A stretch of 64,000 bases of DNA from Tubiluchus corallicola (Eukaryota > Priapulida > Priapulimorpha > Priapulimorphida > Tubiluchidae), in the NCBI GenBank assembly GCA_030141605.1, contig JAQGDQ010000143.1, positions 436,001 through 500,000 on the forward strand, read 5' to 3'. Below are positions 25,130 through 38,545 of the stretch, one piece after another (position 1 is the stretch's first letter; every line of letters starts with the position of its first letter). The notes beneath the pieces are model-generated. The model had not been told where the DNA came from and searched no databases. It saw only the letters and a program-made list of their open reading frames with translations. The position numbers and the translations under genes are program-made.

Positions 25130-28100
25130 TGGTTTCAAAAATTCAATAATCGTGCGTTCATTTCATCATTAATAAATATCCTGAAATTAAAAAGTTGTGT
25201 ACACAATTATATGTATATTATAAAACGAGCTATAAACTTTATCATTAGACATTTTTAACCATGACTTCATATGACTGGAAATTGAAAAATAAGAGAACAG
25301 ATTTCAAACAGGTAATCATAAGTCATAACTACTTTGAGCACCTTTCTGATGACAAATGATCTTAAAACTATTTTAAACAACCTACCGTTTCCTTTACATA
25401 TCAGTTTCCTCTAACTGATCACTTTTGCGTGAGTAAAATTGTATGAAAGGAAATAATGACCCAGACAGAAATAAAACAAGTTGAAACTACAAGTTGTTAC
25501 CGCCAAGTAAGCCGCCATTCTAAAAAAACAACCAAAGAACTAAAATAAGCTGAAATACTGTAGCTATAAGACTTTAAACATCGTTTCACGAACCATATAT
25601 TTTGAATGAAGTAAAGTGAGCGACTGTTTCGAAATATTTTTAACCCTTGTTTATTTTTAACTGTAAATATCTTAATCGTAATAATGCAAAACACTTAAGG
25701 GATGTTAATTAATTTCGTCGTGATATTCTGGCGTGTTTACGAGCGATATTCAGCAACAAACGTCCCGACTAAATGAATAATTACAAGTTATTGTTTGTGT
25801 GTATTTATGTGTTTAGTTATTACTCCACATGCTAACAATACAGAAACAGCAATATCTTTTGCAAAAGTACACATAAGAGATAACATAATAAACTTAAACA
25901 AGATATAGGCCAACGACTGTAATTGTATTTATCAGCCCATATTTGGCGGAGTGTTTTTATACGACCCCGTAAATAAAAATGGGCGATTTGATAGAAATAA
26001 AATGCGGTTCAAAATTTCATAATAATATTAAATAAAATAAGCAGTCACGGTAAAGGGTGTACTGTCTTTTGCGCAAATGATGGTAGAAATGAAATAAAAG
26101 ACAGTCGCTCATTGGAAATGTGCATTATTGACTAAGGAATGAAGAATTTGAAAGTTTTAAAACGGTTTAAAGTATTTCATGCACAAAAAATGCGTTTTAT
26201 CTTCCGCACAAGCTAACATGGATTTTCTTATTGATTTCAACTAATATTATAGTTATAGTTATAGCGAAGTTTGGAAAATTCAGCAATCAAAATCCCCATT
26301 GATGTAGCTTTTGAATGCCTCATAAAGTGCACAGCTTGCAGAACATTCATAACAAATAAAACGATTTTAAAGAAGAAATCTATCGCAGCATAAATTGTGA
26401 TCTTCTTTGGCTACTCGGTTTCGTCTGCGACTTCGAGCATGCGCACGTCAACGTTTGGCGCAGACAGTATCAATTTCATTATTGCCAACGCATTCGTGAT
26501 TGCTGTCCCCATTTTCGTTGTTTTTCTTTTCATTTTTCAGGGAGACATTTTTTCAAAGAATTGTGTCAGCTTTCGACAGTCCTTTGCAATGGCTGTGGTC
26601 TCTGCAAATCACGGTAGCTATTAACCATGTTTCAATGCATATTTGAGTCCATTGTTTGTCATCGTGTTCCAGTTGCTTGTCCACTGGTGTCTTTTTACTA
26701 TTGAATTTGACCAATGACACGTCGATAAAAATTCTCTATCTTTTCCAAGAGGCAACACAATACAAAGGTCATTTAACAGTCGCCGAGCGCAAAAACCTCA
26801 AAATTTGCTACAGCCCTGACTTCTCATAATTACATAATACGGTTGAATATCCGGCTAATGTTACAGACTGATTTTGTCATCATGCTAATCGCAAAACAGC
26901 ATAAAATATGACCTGCACCCACGGGACCTTTCACTAATCGCGGGTTGCTTTAAATAAACCACATAAACGTACATTTGCAGCCAAATTTTTGGTTTTTCGG
27001 AGGCTGTACTTATATAACATAAGAATAATATAGACAAAAGAGACTTTTTGCAAGTACTACGAAGTAAATTAATGGTACTACTACTGCTGCTGCTGCTGCT
27101 GCAGAACCCGCAGATTTCTTACCTGCTGTCGATCATTGTGGCAGGACAGGAATCTAGCTCATTACCAAGAATGACCCTCTCATCCACCGTCTAATCCTCC
27201 GTCTTTGATTTCCCATATTGCCTTTCTCGTCGAGAAAAAAGCCAGGAAGAGTATGGTTGATGAAAAACCGGACGCGACCAGCCATGTTCGTCTCGCCTTC
27301 AGTTTACTTAACTAAACTGTATGAAATGCACATGTTTCCATTTGAGCAATTACTAACATCGAAATGATAAGAACACAGTAGTTCTATGTCTCTCAAATTT
27401 TTATGTTCGTTTCGAATGTGCTCTTGAAAGTAAGTCAATACGCAGATACAAAAGCTTGTAAAACTAAAATTTTAAAGTGGTTGACATCTGTTGAACTGTA
27501 ACATTGCTTTTACTGTTGAGAATACCAGATATACCAACTTTTTTGTCTAACTATGCATTTTAAAGTGATTTTGAGTGTTTGAACCGTGTATGCTGAGACA
27601 GCTGGCTCTTGCAGAGAGAATCACAACAAAATCGACATTAAGGTGACAAAATTCATGGGGTAAAATACAGAAAGTTACACATACATTAGCTGGACTATCT
27701 TGTTTAACAATTTGTTGTATAATTTGTACTGTACGTTTTGGTAATATTTACTTTGTTAAATTTTTGCAGGTCACGAATTGTTCAAGACTAGATTAGAAAG
27801 CTACGACCTAAGGTTAGTCGTTTTCACCTAGTGCTTTTTTCAACTTGTGGATCAATGTTACTAGTGGCGTAGTACAGCAAAAGTGTCATGATTGTTATGT
27901 TTATATGATTTGTGATTTGTATTGATTACAAACAATAGAAGCCTAACGATATTGTGACAATAAAATAAGTGCTTGTTTCATGCTTGCCGTGACTTAGACC
28001 GCAAAAAATCACTCAATTTCATTGTACTGTTTTAATTTAACTAATGAAGCATGAGATAACATGGTGTTTTTTATTCACGTAATCATTTCAGTCACAACCG

Positions 28101-29105
28101 GCGGGGGTCTTTAGCTATGTACATGGGAACATGGCTTCATGTACTGAAACACTGCAAAAAGCTTTTTCAAAAACCCAACTTTTTTGTAAACATATATATT
28201 TTTAGAAAAATGAAATGCTGCTTTATGTTGGCGTTATACAGAGCTCATTGAATTTAAGGAAAGTTAAATGTCTCTCGCTTGGTAAACAATCTTCTGGTGA
28301 TGATCGGTACTTCATCACGGTGAAAGCTAGACCACTGTCAAGTTGGAATGTCCAGTCTCTTTCATGTTTGAAAAGTTGGTAAAAATCAGTTATCACAAAG
28401 AAATATATGAAATATCCATAGGCATTTCTAAATCATACCCGTGCAAAGATAATTACTGAAACTTTAGAGATTTTGGTGTATTGTGACAACATTTGTAGGG
28501 AGCCTAAGGGCTATGACAGCGTTCACACAAAAACACACCTTAGTTAGCGCCGGAATACCTTTTAGGTTTCGAACTTGTCTAGATTATAAGCCCGGCATTG
28601 CACCTTTAACACCTTCAATACACCCGAAGACAGGTTACGGCTGAAATATTACGGTGCACATCTTACGTTTCGCTGGAAGAATTCACATAAAAATTTTAAC
28701 AGTTCTTTGTATAAGACAAAATAAGTTCGTTAGTCTAGTTTAATTCTGGTTTAGAGGTGTTGAATCCACACTTTTACTATAGGTTGATTTTCCAACGGAT
28801 GAATCTCACATTTGTAGTTGTATTTTTAACTTACAGTTTAAATTTTTTACTACTTACTACTTTATCGTGTTTATTTTTTTATGGTTACGAAAAAGGCCTC
28901 TGTGTAGAGCACAGCGAAAAATACAGTTTAGTTTATTTCATTCACCAGCCTAATTTTTAATGATGGTGCAAAAAGGCAATTAATTAAATCTTTTGATACC
29001 GAGCTAGAAAGACAAAAAATGTGAAAAAGTTCAGGAGTACAGCCTGTACATGAAATAGTATCAAGGGTCAAACTTTAGACGGCCTTGATCACTAGGGAAT
29101 ACAGT
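25130..29105. other. non-coding, largely featureless
   Basis: AT-rich. A short (CTG)n run lies at 27081-27103 and the NRF1-like half site GCATGCGCA at 26437-26445. The frames at 26397-26624 and 28757-28960 are unrecognised. Confidence 0.5.
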
Positions 29106-29200
29106 GACTTGATGGTCTAAGGCGTCTATCTCTAAGCGGAAGATTCCTGGTTCAATTCCAAACTGTTTTCCAACTTTTCCACATTGCCTGTCTTTTCATG
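29106..29200 (+). mobile_element. tRNA-derived SINE head and start of body
   Basis: Box A-like TGATGGTCTAAGG (29110-29122) and box B GGTTCAATTCC (29149-29159), in a Leu-tRNA-like arrangement. The body after box B ends in CACATTGCCTGTCTTTT, as at 25.1 kb. Confidence 0.55.
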
Positions 29201-29312
29201 AATAGATTTAGCTTCCCGGTTGACAAAAGACACTCGTCCTATTGTTGCATTAGCAAAGACAAAAGGTACAAAAGCGAAATTAAAGCAGAAAGTGCATTGA
29301 ATTAGACAATAA

Positions 29313-29372
29313 GCGAGAAAAAGAGAGAGAGAAAGGAGAGAGAGGAGAGACAAAGGAGAGAGAGGAGAGATA
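29313..29372. repeat. (GA)n-rich purine tract
   Basis: GAGAGAGAAAGGAGAGAGAGG repeated about twice. The minus strand gives a spurious Ser-Leu-rich frame. Confidence 0.85.
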
Positions 29373-30058
29373 AACTATACTATAATTTTAGGTGACATGA
29401 AATTCTCGATTTCTAAATCTTTTAGGTCTGACCATATCTGCTCTGACTTCGTAAGACTAGTTCACAAACTCGGGTTTCGTAACAAAGAGATAACAGATTG
29501 TTTAGCGCAGGCCCACGGAATTATTGTAAGCGTAAAAACGTTAAAAGGATAACAAAAAAACTTGGATTGTTTCGAAGGCGGTCGCAAAGTGATGTTACTG
29601 ACGTCATGCTATTTACTTACAAGTAGATAAAATGGGAAACACCCTATATCCGCCTTCTCCATAAAATTTCATGGAAATCTGTTAGGTTGTTTTTGCGTAA
29701 TAGGGTTACTACTATAACCGACAAAAACAACCAAACAAAGTTTCAAAGAGACTTTTACAAATTTGTGTCTTTTATTAATTTAAAAGAGTTAATACTGCCA
29801 TCTTTCACATGTTAGTCCAACCACCGCAAATTCATTAATCTCTAAAATAAGAACCCCATGGTCGTACGTTGCCCTCGCATTTGGCTTGTTGTCATTAGTT
29901 TTTTATGTAATTACTGTATTCAATGTGTGCGAAGTAAATGATCTATATCTGTATTTAAAGAAGAAACAAACTGTGTTGAATCATAATTTCCTTGGCAGAA
30001 GTAAAAATAATCAAAATAATTATCTCCCACAGTAACCCTAACCCTTGACTCATATTTT

Positions 30059-30103
30059 ACTAAGTGTGCCATTTTTTCCTGTGCTATTTTTACCTACATT
30101 CAG
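30059..30103 (-). repeat. GGCAC-unit array, locus 3 (short)
   Basis: ACTAAGTGTGCCATTTTTTC, then CTGTGCTATTTTTACCTACA. The ACTAAGTGTGCCATTTTT border also occurs at ~24212-24230, and the ATGTAGGTAAAA border occurs on the plus strand at ~8887. These look like the two termini of one repeat family. Confidence 0.65.
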
Positions 30104-31227
30104 TGAGGGAACAAAAGCTGGTGACAAGTACACAAGTTCATATTGAATAACGGCCTGTAAACCAAATCGACTCTTTTCAGAGCTAGCAAAATACATGTAT
30201 ACACAAAAAATTTCAAATTCGCAATTTTGCTTTACTTTAACTACTTTTTATATAGGTGTAGTTCGATTAATGAATAATATCTATGTGATAAAAAATATTT
30301 GTAGGCAACCTGTCACAAGTGGGGTTTGTTATATAGTACATAGTCAAAACAGGCACTCTTGTTCTCTTGGGCTGATTACCCCGCACAAATAAGTGTTTAA
30401 ATTTTGCCATCCGATTGTAAAATAACCTGATTTTTTATAATCGGATACCATGGCCCTAATACGCTTTCGTAAAATTGAAAGGTACAGCACCTGTTTTCAT
30501 TGTGCAATTTCCGAAATGCAGGCGCTAGTGTCCGTCTATCTAGTCAATGGCGAAATGCATGCAACAGCAAAGAACTAGTGGTGCAAACGTGAAGTTCTGT
30601 TTGTGTTGCAATAATTCTTTCACGCAAGTCATTCTTGAAAAAAAAATAGTATGTTTCCTTTCACTATTTTAAAGAGTAGATTGTTTTGGTCTACAGTTTA
30701 AGATTGGCTTCGGTTTTGCTTTAAGCATTTCCAACACGGGAAATCATCGCCACTTTTATTGCCCACAATATGGCGATTACTCCATATTTATTCAGCCTAC
30801 CTTATGTTTGCTGACTAGCGCTAACACTTGTCATTAGTTATGCGCAATATCGACCTAGCTGGTTGACAATGCAATCTAAAAAATATTAAATTACCTTGGT
30901 ACATACGTTAGCGCAAAGCTGAATCATTTGAACAGGCGGTTTTAAATTATAAATGCTATTAAAATAGTCGCAAGAGAAGATTATGCATTGTTCAATATTA
31001 CATGTGCTTTCAAGATCAGCTTTCACGACAATTCATAGGTCAAGGATACCAACTGTCATTTTTGTATGCATGTCGTTGAAAATAAAGAAAAATGCAAGCG
31101 AGTAAAATAAAGAAAATCCATTTTTCATTCGTCTATTGTTTCATTTGTCTTGCCTTTTAATTTTTTACTCTTTCCTTTTCGTATTTCTTCCTTTTCTTTC
31201 TCTCTGCCTTTATTTATTTATTTAATT

Positions 31228-31345
31228 TTCGTTTACTGTTTCGTTCATTCGGTCATTCGGTCATTCGTCTTTTCTTTCGTTCGCTCCTTCGTTTCTTCGT
31301 TCCTTCGTTCGTTTGTTCCTTCGTTCGTTCATTTGTCCGCTTATC
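31228..31345. repeat. degenerate TTCG/TTCC tetranucleotide region
   Basis: CATTCGGTCATTCGG and TTCGTTCCTTCGTTCG units. The Ser-Phe-Val-Arg frame across it is a by-product. Confidence 0.8.
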
Positions 31346-31430
31346 TATTCATTATTTTGCTCATTTATTTCATTTTTGTTTATTCACTGGTTCTTTCTGG
31401 GTAATTTCTTTTTCTCCTTCTTGTCTGTCA

Positions 31431-31431
<1 letters not shown>

Positions 31432-31499
<68 letters not shown>
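31432..31499. repeat. (CT)n microsatellite
   Basis: About 66 bases of CT with one TTT interruption. No LINE is inserted here. Confidence 0.95.
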
Positions 31500-31502
<3 letters not shown>

Positions 31503-32515
31503 CCTTTCTATTTGTTCAATAGCTAACTTTTCGTTCAATTACTCGAGCACTCATTTATTCATTTGTTCATTTGGCGCAATCACACACAAAAATTGTGCAC
31601 ATTTATTAATATTGCACAAGATTTCACTGAAGTTGAGCATTTGTACTTCAAGGCTCGGTATCACTGCAATTATTGAAGTAACAGAAATCTGACAGCAGAA
31701 CCCTACCTATTTTCATACCGGAATATATTCTATTAGGCCTACTATAATTTATTCTTGAAAGAGTTTTGGTAGGTTAGGTTCGGCTACTTCAAAACCGATC
31801 ATGAATTTTGCTTAAAACTGATTGTGCATAAAGCGTTTCATCTGAGCCTTCTAAGAATTGAAAAGCTTTTTAACAATTTCTCATTTCTCCGTTAATACAT
31901 GCAACTAAACTTTTAGTGTAAAAGGATAACGATAAAAGATTAAAGATATATATATATGCCTAACCGTGGCTGATAGAGACGTGTTTTTAAAGAGAGCAAC
32001 TAACCAGTCCACAGACGCATTTGATTGCAACTAATATGATTGTGCTGAAGCTAAAACATTGATCACCTAGTATACCATCCATCCAGTATTCGAATATTTT
32101 CTTTTCTGTAGATGATATTTTAAAGGTCAACTAATCTTTTTTGCACAATTTGCCAGTTATAACCCACTTCAACTTAGGTCGTTAAAATTGCTCCGCGGGT
32201 CCTTCAAAAATCATGTGAAAGACACAGTCAGTGAGACCACGTCTTAAATTAATAGCTCTCATGGCAACGGGAAAAGTTGAAACGGAAACGTTCCACTTCA
32301 GAATGATGCCACGGCATAAAGCAAGAAAAATGGATGAGCGAAATTTCATAAGCTCGACAAGAAGAAAATCTTGACCTTGAGGGGAACAATCTAGCAAAAT
32401 ATTTCAAAACAATTTAGCCTAAACTTAGACGGGAATTGAATGTTTCAAATACAAACAAAATTTTTTGTCGTCTGACATGAAGTTTAGTTCAGTGACTCAA
32501 TAGTTTAGTTTTATG

Positions 32516-32590
32516 TGCTGAGTGGTCACCCGTGTGCCTACGAAGTTAAGCAATGCTGGGATTAGTTGGTAAATGTATGGGTAACGTTGA
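32516..32590 (+). mobile_element. 5S rRNA-derived sequence (SINE3-type head or 5S pseudogene)
   Basis: GAAGTTAAGCA followed by GGGATTAGTTGGTAAATGTA and TGGGTAAC matches the internal promoter half of 5S rRNA (GAAGCTAAGCA, then GGTTAGTACTTGGATGGG, then ACC). The left half (GGTCACCCGTGTGC) is only loosely 5S-like and the 3' third of 5S is missing, replaced by unrelated sequence. A 5S-derived SINE is the best reading. Confidence 0.6.
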
Positions 32591-33984
32591 AAAACTGTTT
32601 CAGGGTGATTCTAGCTAGCTACTGTTGAATAATGGTTAAGCCACATTCTGCCTAGATCAAAGTCTTCTCTAAGAGGATTATCCTAGGTAATGAAAATAAG
32701 GTAGGCTTCTCTCGCCACTGCTATTCAAAATTATTGGCAAAATGAGTGCGGGTTCGAACATCTGTACGTCGAATTGCATGCTAAAAACGGTCTCATTATT
32801 AAGACAAATTTGACGTGTCGGCATTTTAACGTTTGTCAGTTTTATAATTGTGTGACACCTTTTATATGACAAAGCGAAAAAGGAAAATTCTTAATTAATA
32901 TTATTAATTATTATACATTAAGACTATGTAAACGAAGAAATATGTCACCATTTCGTACTGTTCTAGATCCAGCAATCGTGTCATAACAGTTGTTTATGAT
33001 TCAGGTTTTCACTTTGTAATAAATTTGTATTTTTACTTTCTTCAGTTTTTAAATTGACTTCAATTTCTTGAAATCGTTTGCCTCAGTTCCTTTCCGCCAC
33101 CACGTACATTCAAAATTACTCTAAAAAATCGATGTAATTTTAGTCAAATTTAAATTTAGCAACACCTTTAAACTAACAGTAGAATCTAAGAACAGATCTT
33201 GTGACTGCGCACAAAAAATCTGACCAAAAGTCTGTCCAATGCGTACATTGTCACATCCATATTATTTTTTTCACTACACTATATATTGTATAGGTTATAT
33301 AAATATTTCTATAAATTATATTAACTAATTCTTTAGTATAGTCTAGCTTAGCGCATTCCTTGCACTGACTTTAGTGTTATAAAAACTTTTTGGAACTAAG
33401 AAATAACGTTTAGCATTTATTTTTCGTGTTTACGTATGCATTAGTAAAAAAATGAAATGTATTTTAGTAAAAATAAAAAAACTTTTGGCGTTTGAAGGAA
33501 ATTGACCGATAGATATTGGACTTATGCTAAATATTTCGATTATTAATCTTTTTTATTTTCATTTTCGCCTTCTTTTGATGATTACAATTGATGTAACTTT
33601 CTGGATTCTAATGTAAGAAGCGCAAAACAGGAAACCAAATGGCAGTCTTTTGTTCTTCCGTTGCATGAGCGCCATTATTTTCAACCACGCAGTTCCTCGA
33701 CAACTGGCGATAAAAACAATGATACCTAATTGCAGTCAAGGTCGTAAAGGACGTTCTGTTACCTTAAAGTGTTTACATTTCCAGTTATCGACAATTTTAC
33801 CTTGAGAAAGTAACTTCCTGATGATGTCAAGAGACAATCCTTGAGAATATTAAAATTACTGCGGCTTGTTGTCCGGTTTGGACAGTTGCAGTTAGTTTAT
33901 CAGTTTGGTGAAATTGTTGTGGTGTCTCCATCCATCTGTTACTTGTTTATTTAGCTGTTTGCTTATTTGATTGCTTGTTTGTTT
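32591..33984. other. non-coding, nothing assignable
   Basis: AT-rich with no open frame of note. Confidence 0.5.
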
Positions 33985-34060
33985 GAAACCTGACTGAGTG
34001 GTTTGTCAGTTGGCCGGTCGGTCGATCGGTCTGTCGGTTGGTTGGTTGATTGGTTGACTG
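33985..34060. repeat. TTGG/TCGG tetranucleotide-rich region
   Basis: GGTCGGTCGATCGGTCTGTC then GGTTGGTTGATTGG. It resembles the arrays at 3.55 and 4.37 kb and the short one at ~24396-24425. Confidence 0.75.
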
Positions 34061-35893
34061 TTTTTTTTTTGCTTACTTGCATGCTAATTTGTTAGATCAT
34101 ATGCTTGTTTAAATGCGTGACTGGTCAACAAGTTAGTTATCTACTTGGTTGATTGGTTGGTTAGCTGTCACTTTTCAGGTTAGTCAATCGACCATTGCAG
34201 GTTTGTTAGTTAAACATTGCCTATCAAATAACTAGTCTTTCGTCTGAAGCCTTGCTGGTGAATTTTTGCTGGCATATTTTATTAGAAGTTGGTTGTTAGA
34301 TTAACCTTGTAACCAGCAGGTAAATGTTTTTTGTTCAGCTAGCTGCTTCTTAATTGTTATACATATTTGTTATACTTAGCAGTAGCATTTCATAATTTAA
34401 AAGACAGACCGAAGTTTGCATTGAGATCCTTTCAAAGCCGCATTTCGTAGATGGATTTCAGTTTATAGGCTTTTCAAGAGTGATAAATCACAACTAGGTT
34501 GAAACTACTTACACAACACTTAATTTCGTCACTGGCAAATATTAAAAAGATTTTGCAGATGGAACTATGCAATGTTCCTTAGCCTGCAAAAACTTAATCT
34601 CCTTCAATTGATGTGATGCCGTCTTTGGAACAAATTGCTTTTCCATTTGAAGCAATGCATCGTCGTTTGTGTAACGGAATCAAATACGGTGAATGGATAT
34701 TTAATTGGCAAAGCGCGTGGAGAATTAAATCGGGATGGTGTGGTAACCACATTTTAGGTACATGTAAAATTAAAACTAGTAAATCTTGAGTCACGGAGAT
34801 CACTACACATCAGTAGTCTGTAAGGGAACTTATTTTGTAGAATAAAATTCCTAGGCTATACAAAATTTCAGGACTTCCGAAGTGGGATTTGTTATCGAGA
34901 TTCTTTGAAGTATTGTTTAAAAGAAATTGGAAGACATCACATGTTCCTTCTTGTTTCAACAAAGTCCTTACCCGGACACGCACCTATTCTGTTTTGCAAC
35001 TTTTGTCTTGCTTTCATTCTTTTTAATACAATCACACAAGGGTAAATGAATTCTTGTATTAGGACCCAAAGACGCACAGTCGATGTTTGCGTGATCGAGA
35101 ATTACCGTGGCTTTAACATGGTGCATAAACGGGAGCTGAAACAAGTTCATTAAATGAGTGAAGAATTTGAAACTTGTTCATGGTTCCACATACCCTGAAA
35201 AAAATTATTAAAAGTAAATGAGAAACTTCATAGTTACTATGTAACCTTTTGCTTATCAAGCAATGAAATGATGAATATTCTAAAAGTGATTAAAGTATCA
35301 TAGTGAATGTACAAATTACTAATAGTTTTTGTATACACCATTACTTTCTTTTTCTAAAGTTTGTATCCTGCAGTTTCAAAATTTGATGTCAAGTCCAATT
35401 ACCGTTTCTTGTGACACATTTGTCATAAACTTTCTGTGATTTTTCGTGACATTTAGAATGTACTTTTAATCTTTTTTAAAATTTGTGTCATTTCTTGGCT
35501 TTATAAAGCTAGCTGATGAAATAGCTGATGAAATAAATAAGTCGCTAATACTGTGGAATAACTAACAATAATTTGCTCATTTTATCAGACAACTGAGATC
35601 TGAAACTAATATATGAAATTCCTGTTTGGCCTTGTTTGTCCCAGGTTAGTGCCCTGAATCCCTGCTTGGTTCCTTAATCCAATTTATAACACACAGAAGC
35701 TACTGGAAATTATATGATTTGAGGTCACAAGAGTCTGGTTTACACAGACAACTGATATTAACGCGAAATTAGACAAACAGCTTAAGAGTCTTTACAGTCC
35801 TATATTATCATGTATTGACATACAATGCTTGCGCTTTAGCTAATTAAATGTAATATGGTTGGGAAGAGAGACATTTTAGCAACGCATAACTGC

Positions 35894-35965
35894 CATGGTG
35901 CTGTAGTGTCACTCGGCGTACGATCATTCTGCCTTAGGAAATATTTGCATTGGGTTCGAAACCAC
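35894..35965 (+). mobile_element. tRNA-derived SINE head (decayed)
   Basis: Box A-like TGGTGCTGTAGTGTC (35896-35910) and box B GGGTTCGAAACC (35952-35963). Confidence 0.4.
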
Positions 35966-36317
35966 GACTGGCACGTGTATACAGTTCTCAAGGAAAAGCA
36001 GCTAATCTGGCAGATATGAGTGTTAGTACTTTCTCAGTGCAGTTCAGTTACTCATGCAATTGTAGCTTTTACTAGAACTGAATAGAAAAATCAGCACTTA
36101 ACGTGATCTAGAATTATGTGATTTTGTTTATTATTTGTTTTTATACAAAAACACCATTACAGTTACATACACAGATATGTTACATACAATTGCACAAACT
36201 GAAAACAAAAATTACTACAAATACTTATTACGTGAGCAATTAATTAGTGAACAAATGATAGCTAGGTCACAGATAGCCCAACTGCAATGCGTGGTGCGTT
36301 GCTAGGTGTTACGGGAA

Positions 36318-37224
36318 CAAGGCTGGTAGTACGGTACGAAAGAAATGCCGTACTTCGTACCTTTATAAAATATCGTACCGTAATTGCGTGCCGTACTAGT
36401 ACGATAAAATATCGTACCGTTAATCAGTACCAAATTTCGTACGAAGGGCTTGTGGGATCTAGCATAAAAAGATAAATAGTTGCACAAAAATTATTTGTGA
36501 AAAGTTTATCAATTAGTTTTATAAAATTATGTGTACTATAAAAACAGAACTGTTGTTTGAACTTCCATATTATTTACATTTGTTTTAGGTTGCAAAAGTT
36601 ACGCGAAATTATGCATAATATTATTTTGAGTTACTTTGTCTTAATAAATAATTTTGTGGCAGACCCGACGAATTACGTTCGCAAACTAGCTTTTAATGGT
36701 TGTCTTAAATTACGTGCTCATTAGTGTTAAGCTGGTAACGTTTCGAATTTCTTTCTTTTGCAAAGCAAAGGTAAATATGGCACAGAAAAAAGTACATTCC
36801 TATAAAAATTTCAGAAAAAGCAGTTAGAGCAATTGTGTTACAGGAATAAGAGTCAAACAAGGTGAGCAATACCCAGTTTGTACAAGTACAACAATAAAGG
36901 TGAGGTAACTTATGGAAATAACAACCGGCGCTTCTGAACAACATCCCGCTTTAGCATCCAAAGCGAACCAATCTAGCTGTTTTGTTTGGGTGTGCCCTGA
37001 GAACAATAAGTCCCCCCCCCCCCCAAGAGGCAAAACAAGTCGTCCCAAGCGTTACAAGAAGCTGAGTAAAGTGATACAGAAAATGTACGATAAACATATG
37101 AATAGGTACGAAAAAATACTGTAATTTCGTATCGTATCGTACTATTGGGAAAAGACTGTGCCCTTATTTCGTACCGTACTTTTAAGAGTTTTTTTTCATA
37201 TACCGTACCGTACTGCCAGCTTTG
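36318..37224. mobile_element. ~0.9-kb non-autonomous DNA transposon, hAT-like, rich in CGTACCGT motifs
   Basis: The ends are inverted copies: CAAGGCTGGTAGTACGGTAC on the left, and CAAAGCTGGCAGTACGGTAC read from the right on the minus strand. Both ~150-base terminal zones are packed with the palindromic words CGTACCGT, TACGGTACG and TCGTAC. Flanking octamers TACGGGAA (36310-36317) and TAGAGAAA (37225-37232) agree at 5 of 8 positions, in keeping with a decayed 8-bp hAT duplication. The interior holds a C13 run (37012-37024) and short frames (e.g. 36912-37124) with no recognised transposase domain. Confidence 0.65.
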
Positions 37225-38434
37225 TAGAGAAAAGATAAAAGAGATGCGTAATGAAAAAGGAACGACATGACGGTGAGAGGCAGCCAACGTGGTTCGTGCA
37301 ATATCGAAAGAAAAGCCGAAGATCAAATCCACCTAATATGTGTTTAAGAGATATGTTTTCATCTCCTTCTTAAATTTGGGTAAGGATAACACTGGTCTGT
37401 AATTACAAAAATTAGAATTACATACATTGGGACATACAAAAGAAATAAAATATTTAGAAAAGTTGGTTCTGGAAATAACTGAGATAATATTCAATACACC
37501 TAGTATTACGGTGTTTGATATTTTTGTTTATAGGATCCATGAAAAATTGCAGAAACAAATTAAAGTTGTTTTTTGTGCATGAATACCGCAATATTGTACT
37601 TAACAAGATTACCAATTGTAAATTGTTTACTATCTTTAAAGTATTGCTTAGAATTGTAGAAAACTTAGAAAGATTTTAAAAAATTACGCAAGAATTTTAG
37701 ATTTGGCAGATAAGTGAGCCCCAAAAATTTAAGCAGCCTCCAAGAATACATTATCTCATTGTACCTCTTTATAATACAAAAGTGGAATTTTACTTCACTT
37801 CTACATAGCCTCAATAACTATAAAGTGGGTAATACTTATATTCTGAAATAATTGTAATATAAAGACTGCCTATTGTTTTTATCAGTCATCGAAAAGGGAT
37901 CGTAGTTTGCCAATAGAGAATTTAACTTTTATTAGACTTGTACGAACCGAGAATCAAGTGAATAAGGTCCGTTGCCTGACCCTAGATAACGTTAATATTT
38001 TAAGACTTTCGTGGAGCTCAAAAGCACATAAAATAAACGCGAAACATTTTATTCCTGATATCCATTATACCAAGATTTCCACGATTCGAGAGGTGTAATA
38101 TGATAAGTTATCACTTTATTCGTGTCGGAACTGGTGCTGACAAACCATTGGCATGGCAGTGACTACCTTTTTGCTTGATTAGCTGTTGTGTTTTCTTGTC
38201 GTGAAGGCGAATTTCTTTTATTTTAGAGATATGCCTGGCCAAAGTCTGTAGCAGACATAAGACATATGACAAGGATGACGATCACTTAACGAATATTGCT
38301 CATCACCAGCTGCTCATTTCCAATCTTTAACCATTGATATTTTAAAGGTGTTTCAATGATCCTGTAGATGAGAGAGAAGCTGAAGACTTGGTCTTTCTTG
38401 TAAAATCTCAACAATTCAGAAGTCTAAACTCCTA

Positions 38435-38545
38435 GGACCCAGTTTTACAAAGCCGTCACTAAGTTAACGACATCGTTATTAATAGGCCTAACTAATGTAC
38501 TAACGACCTTTGCTAACTAAGTGACGTCTTTGTGCAACCAGCCCA
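38435..38545. mobile_element. MITE-like inverted repeat (~110 bp)
   Basis: Left arm ACAAAGCCGTCACTAAGTTA is matched on the minus strand from the right end by GGGCTGGTTGCACAAAGACG and TCACTTAGTTAGC. TA flanks both ends (38433-38434 and 38546-38547). Arms are ~45 bases at roughly 70-75% identity. Non-coding. Confidence 0.6.
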
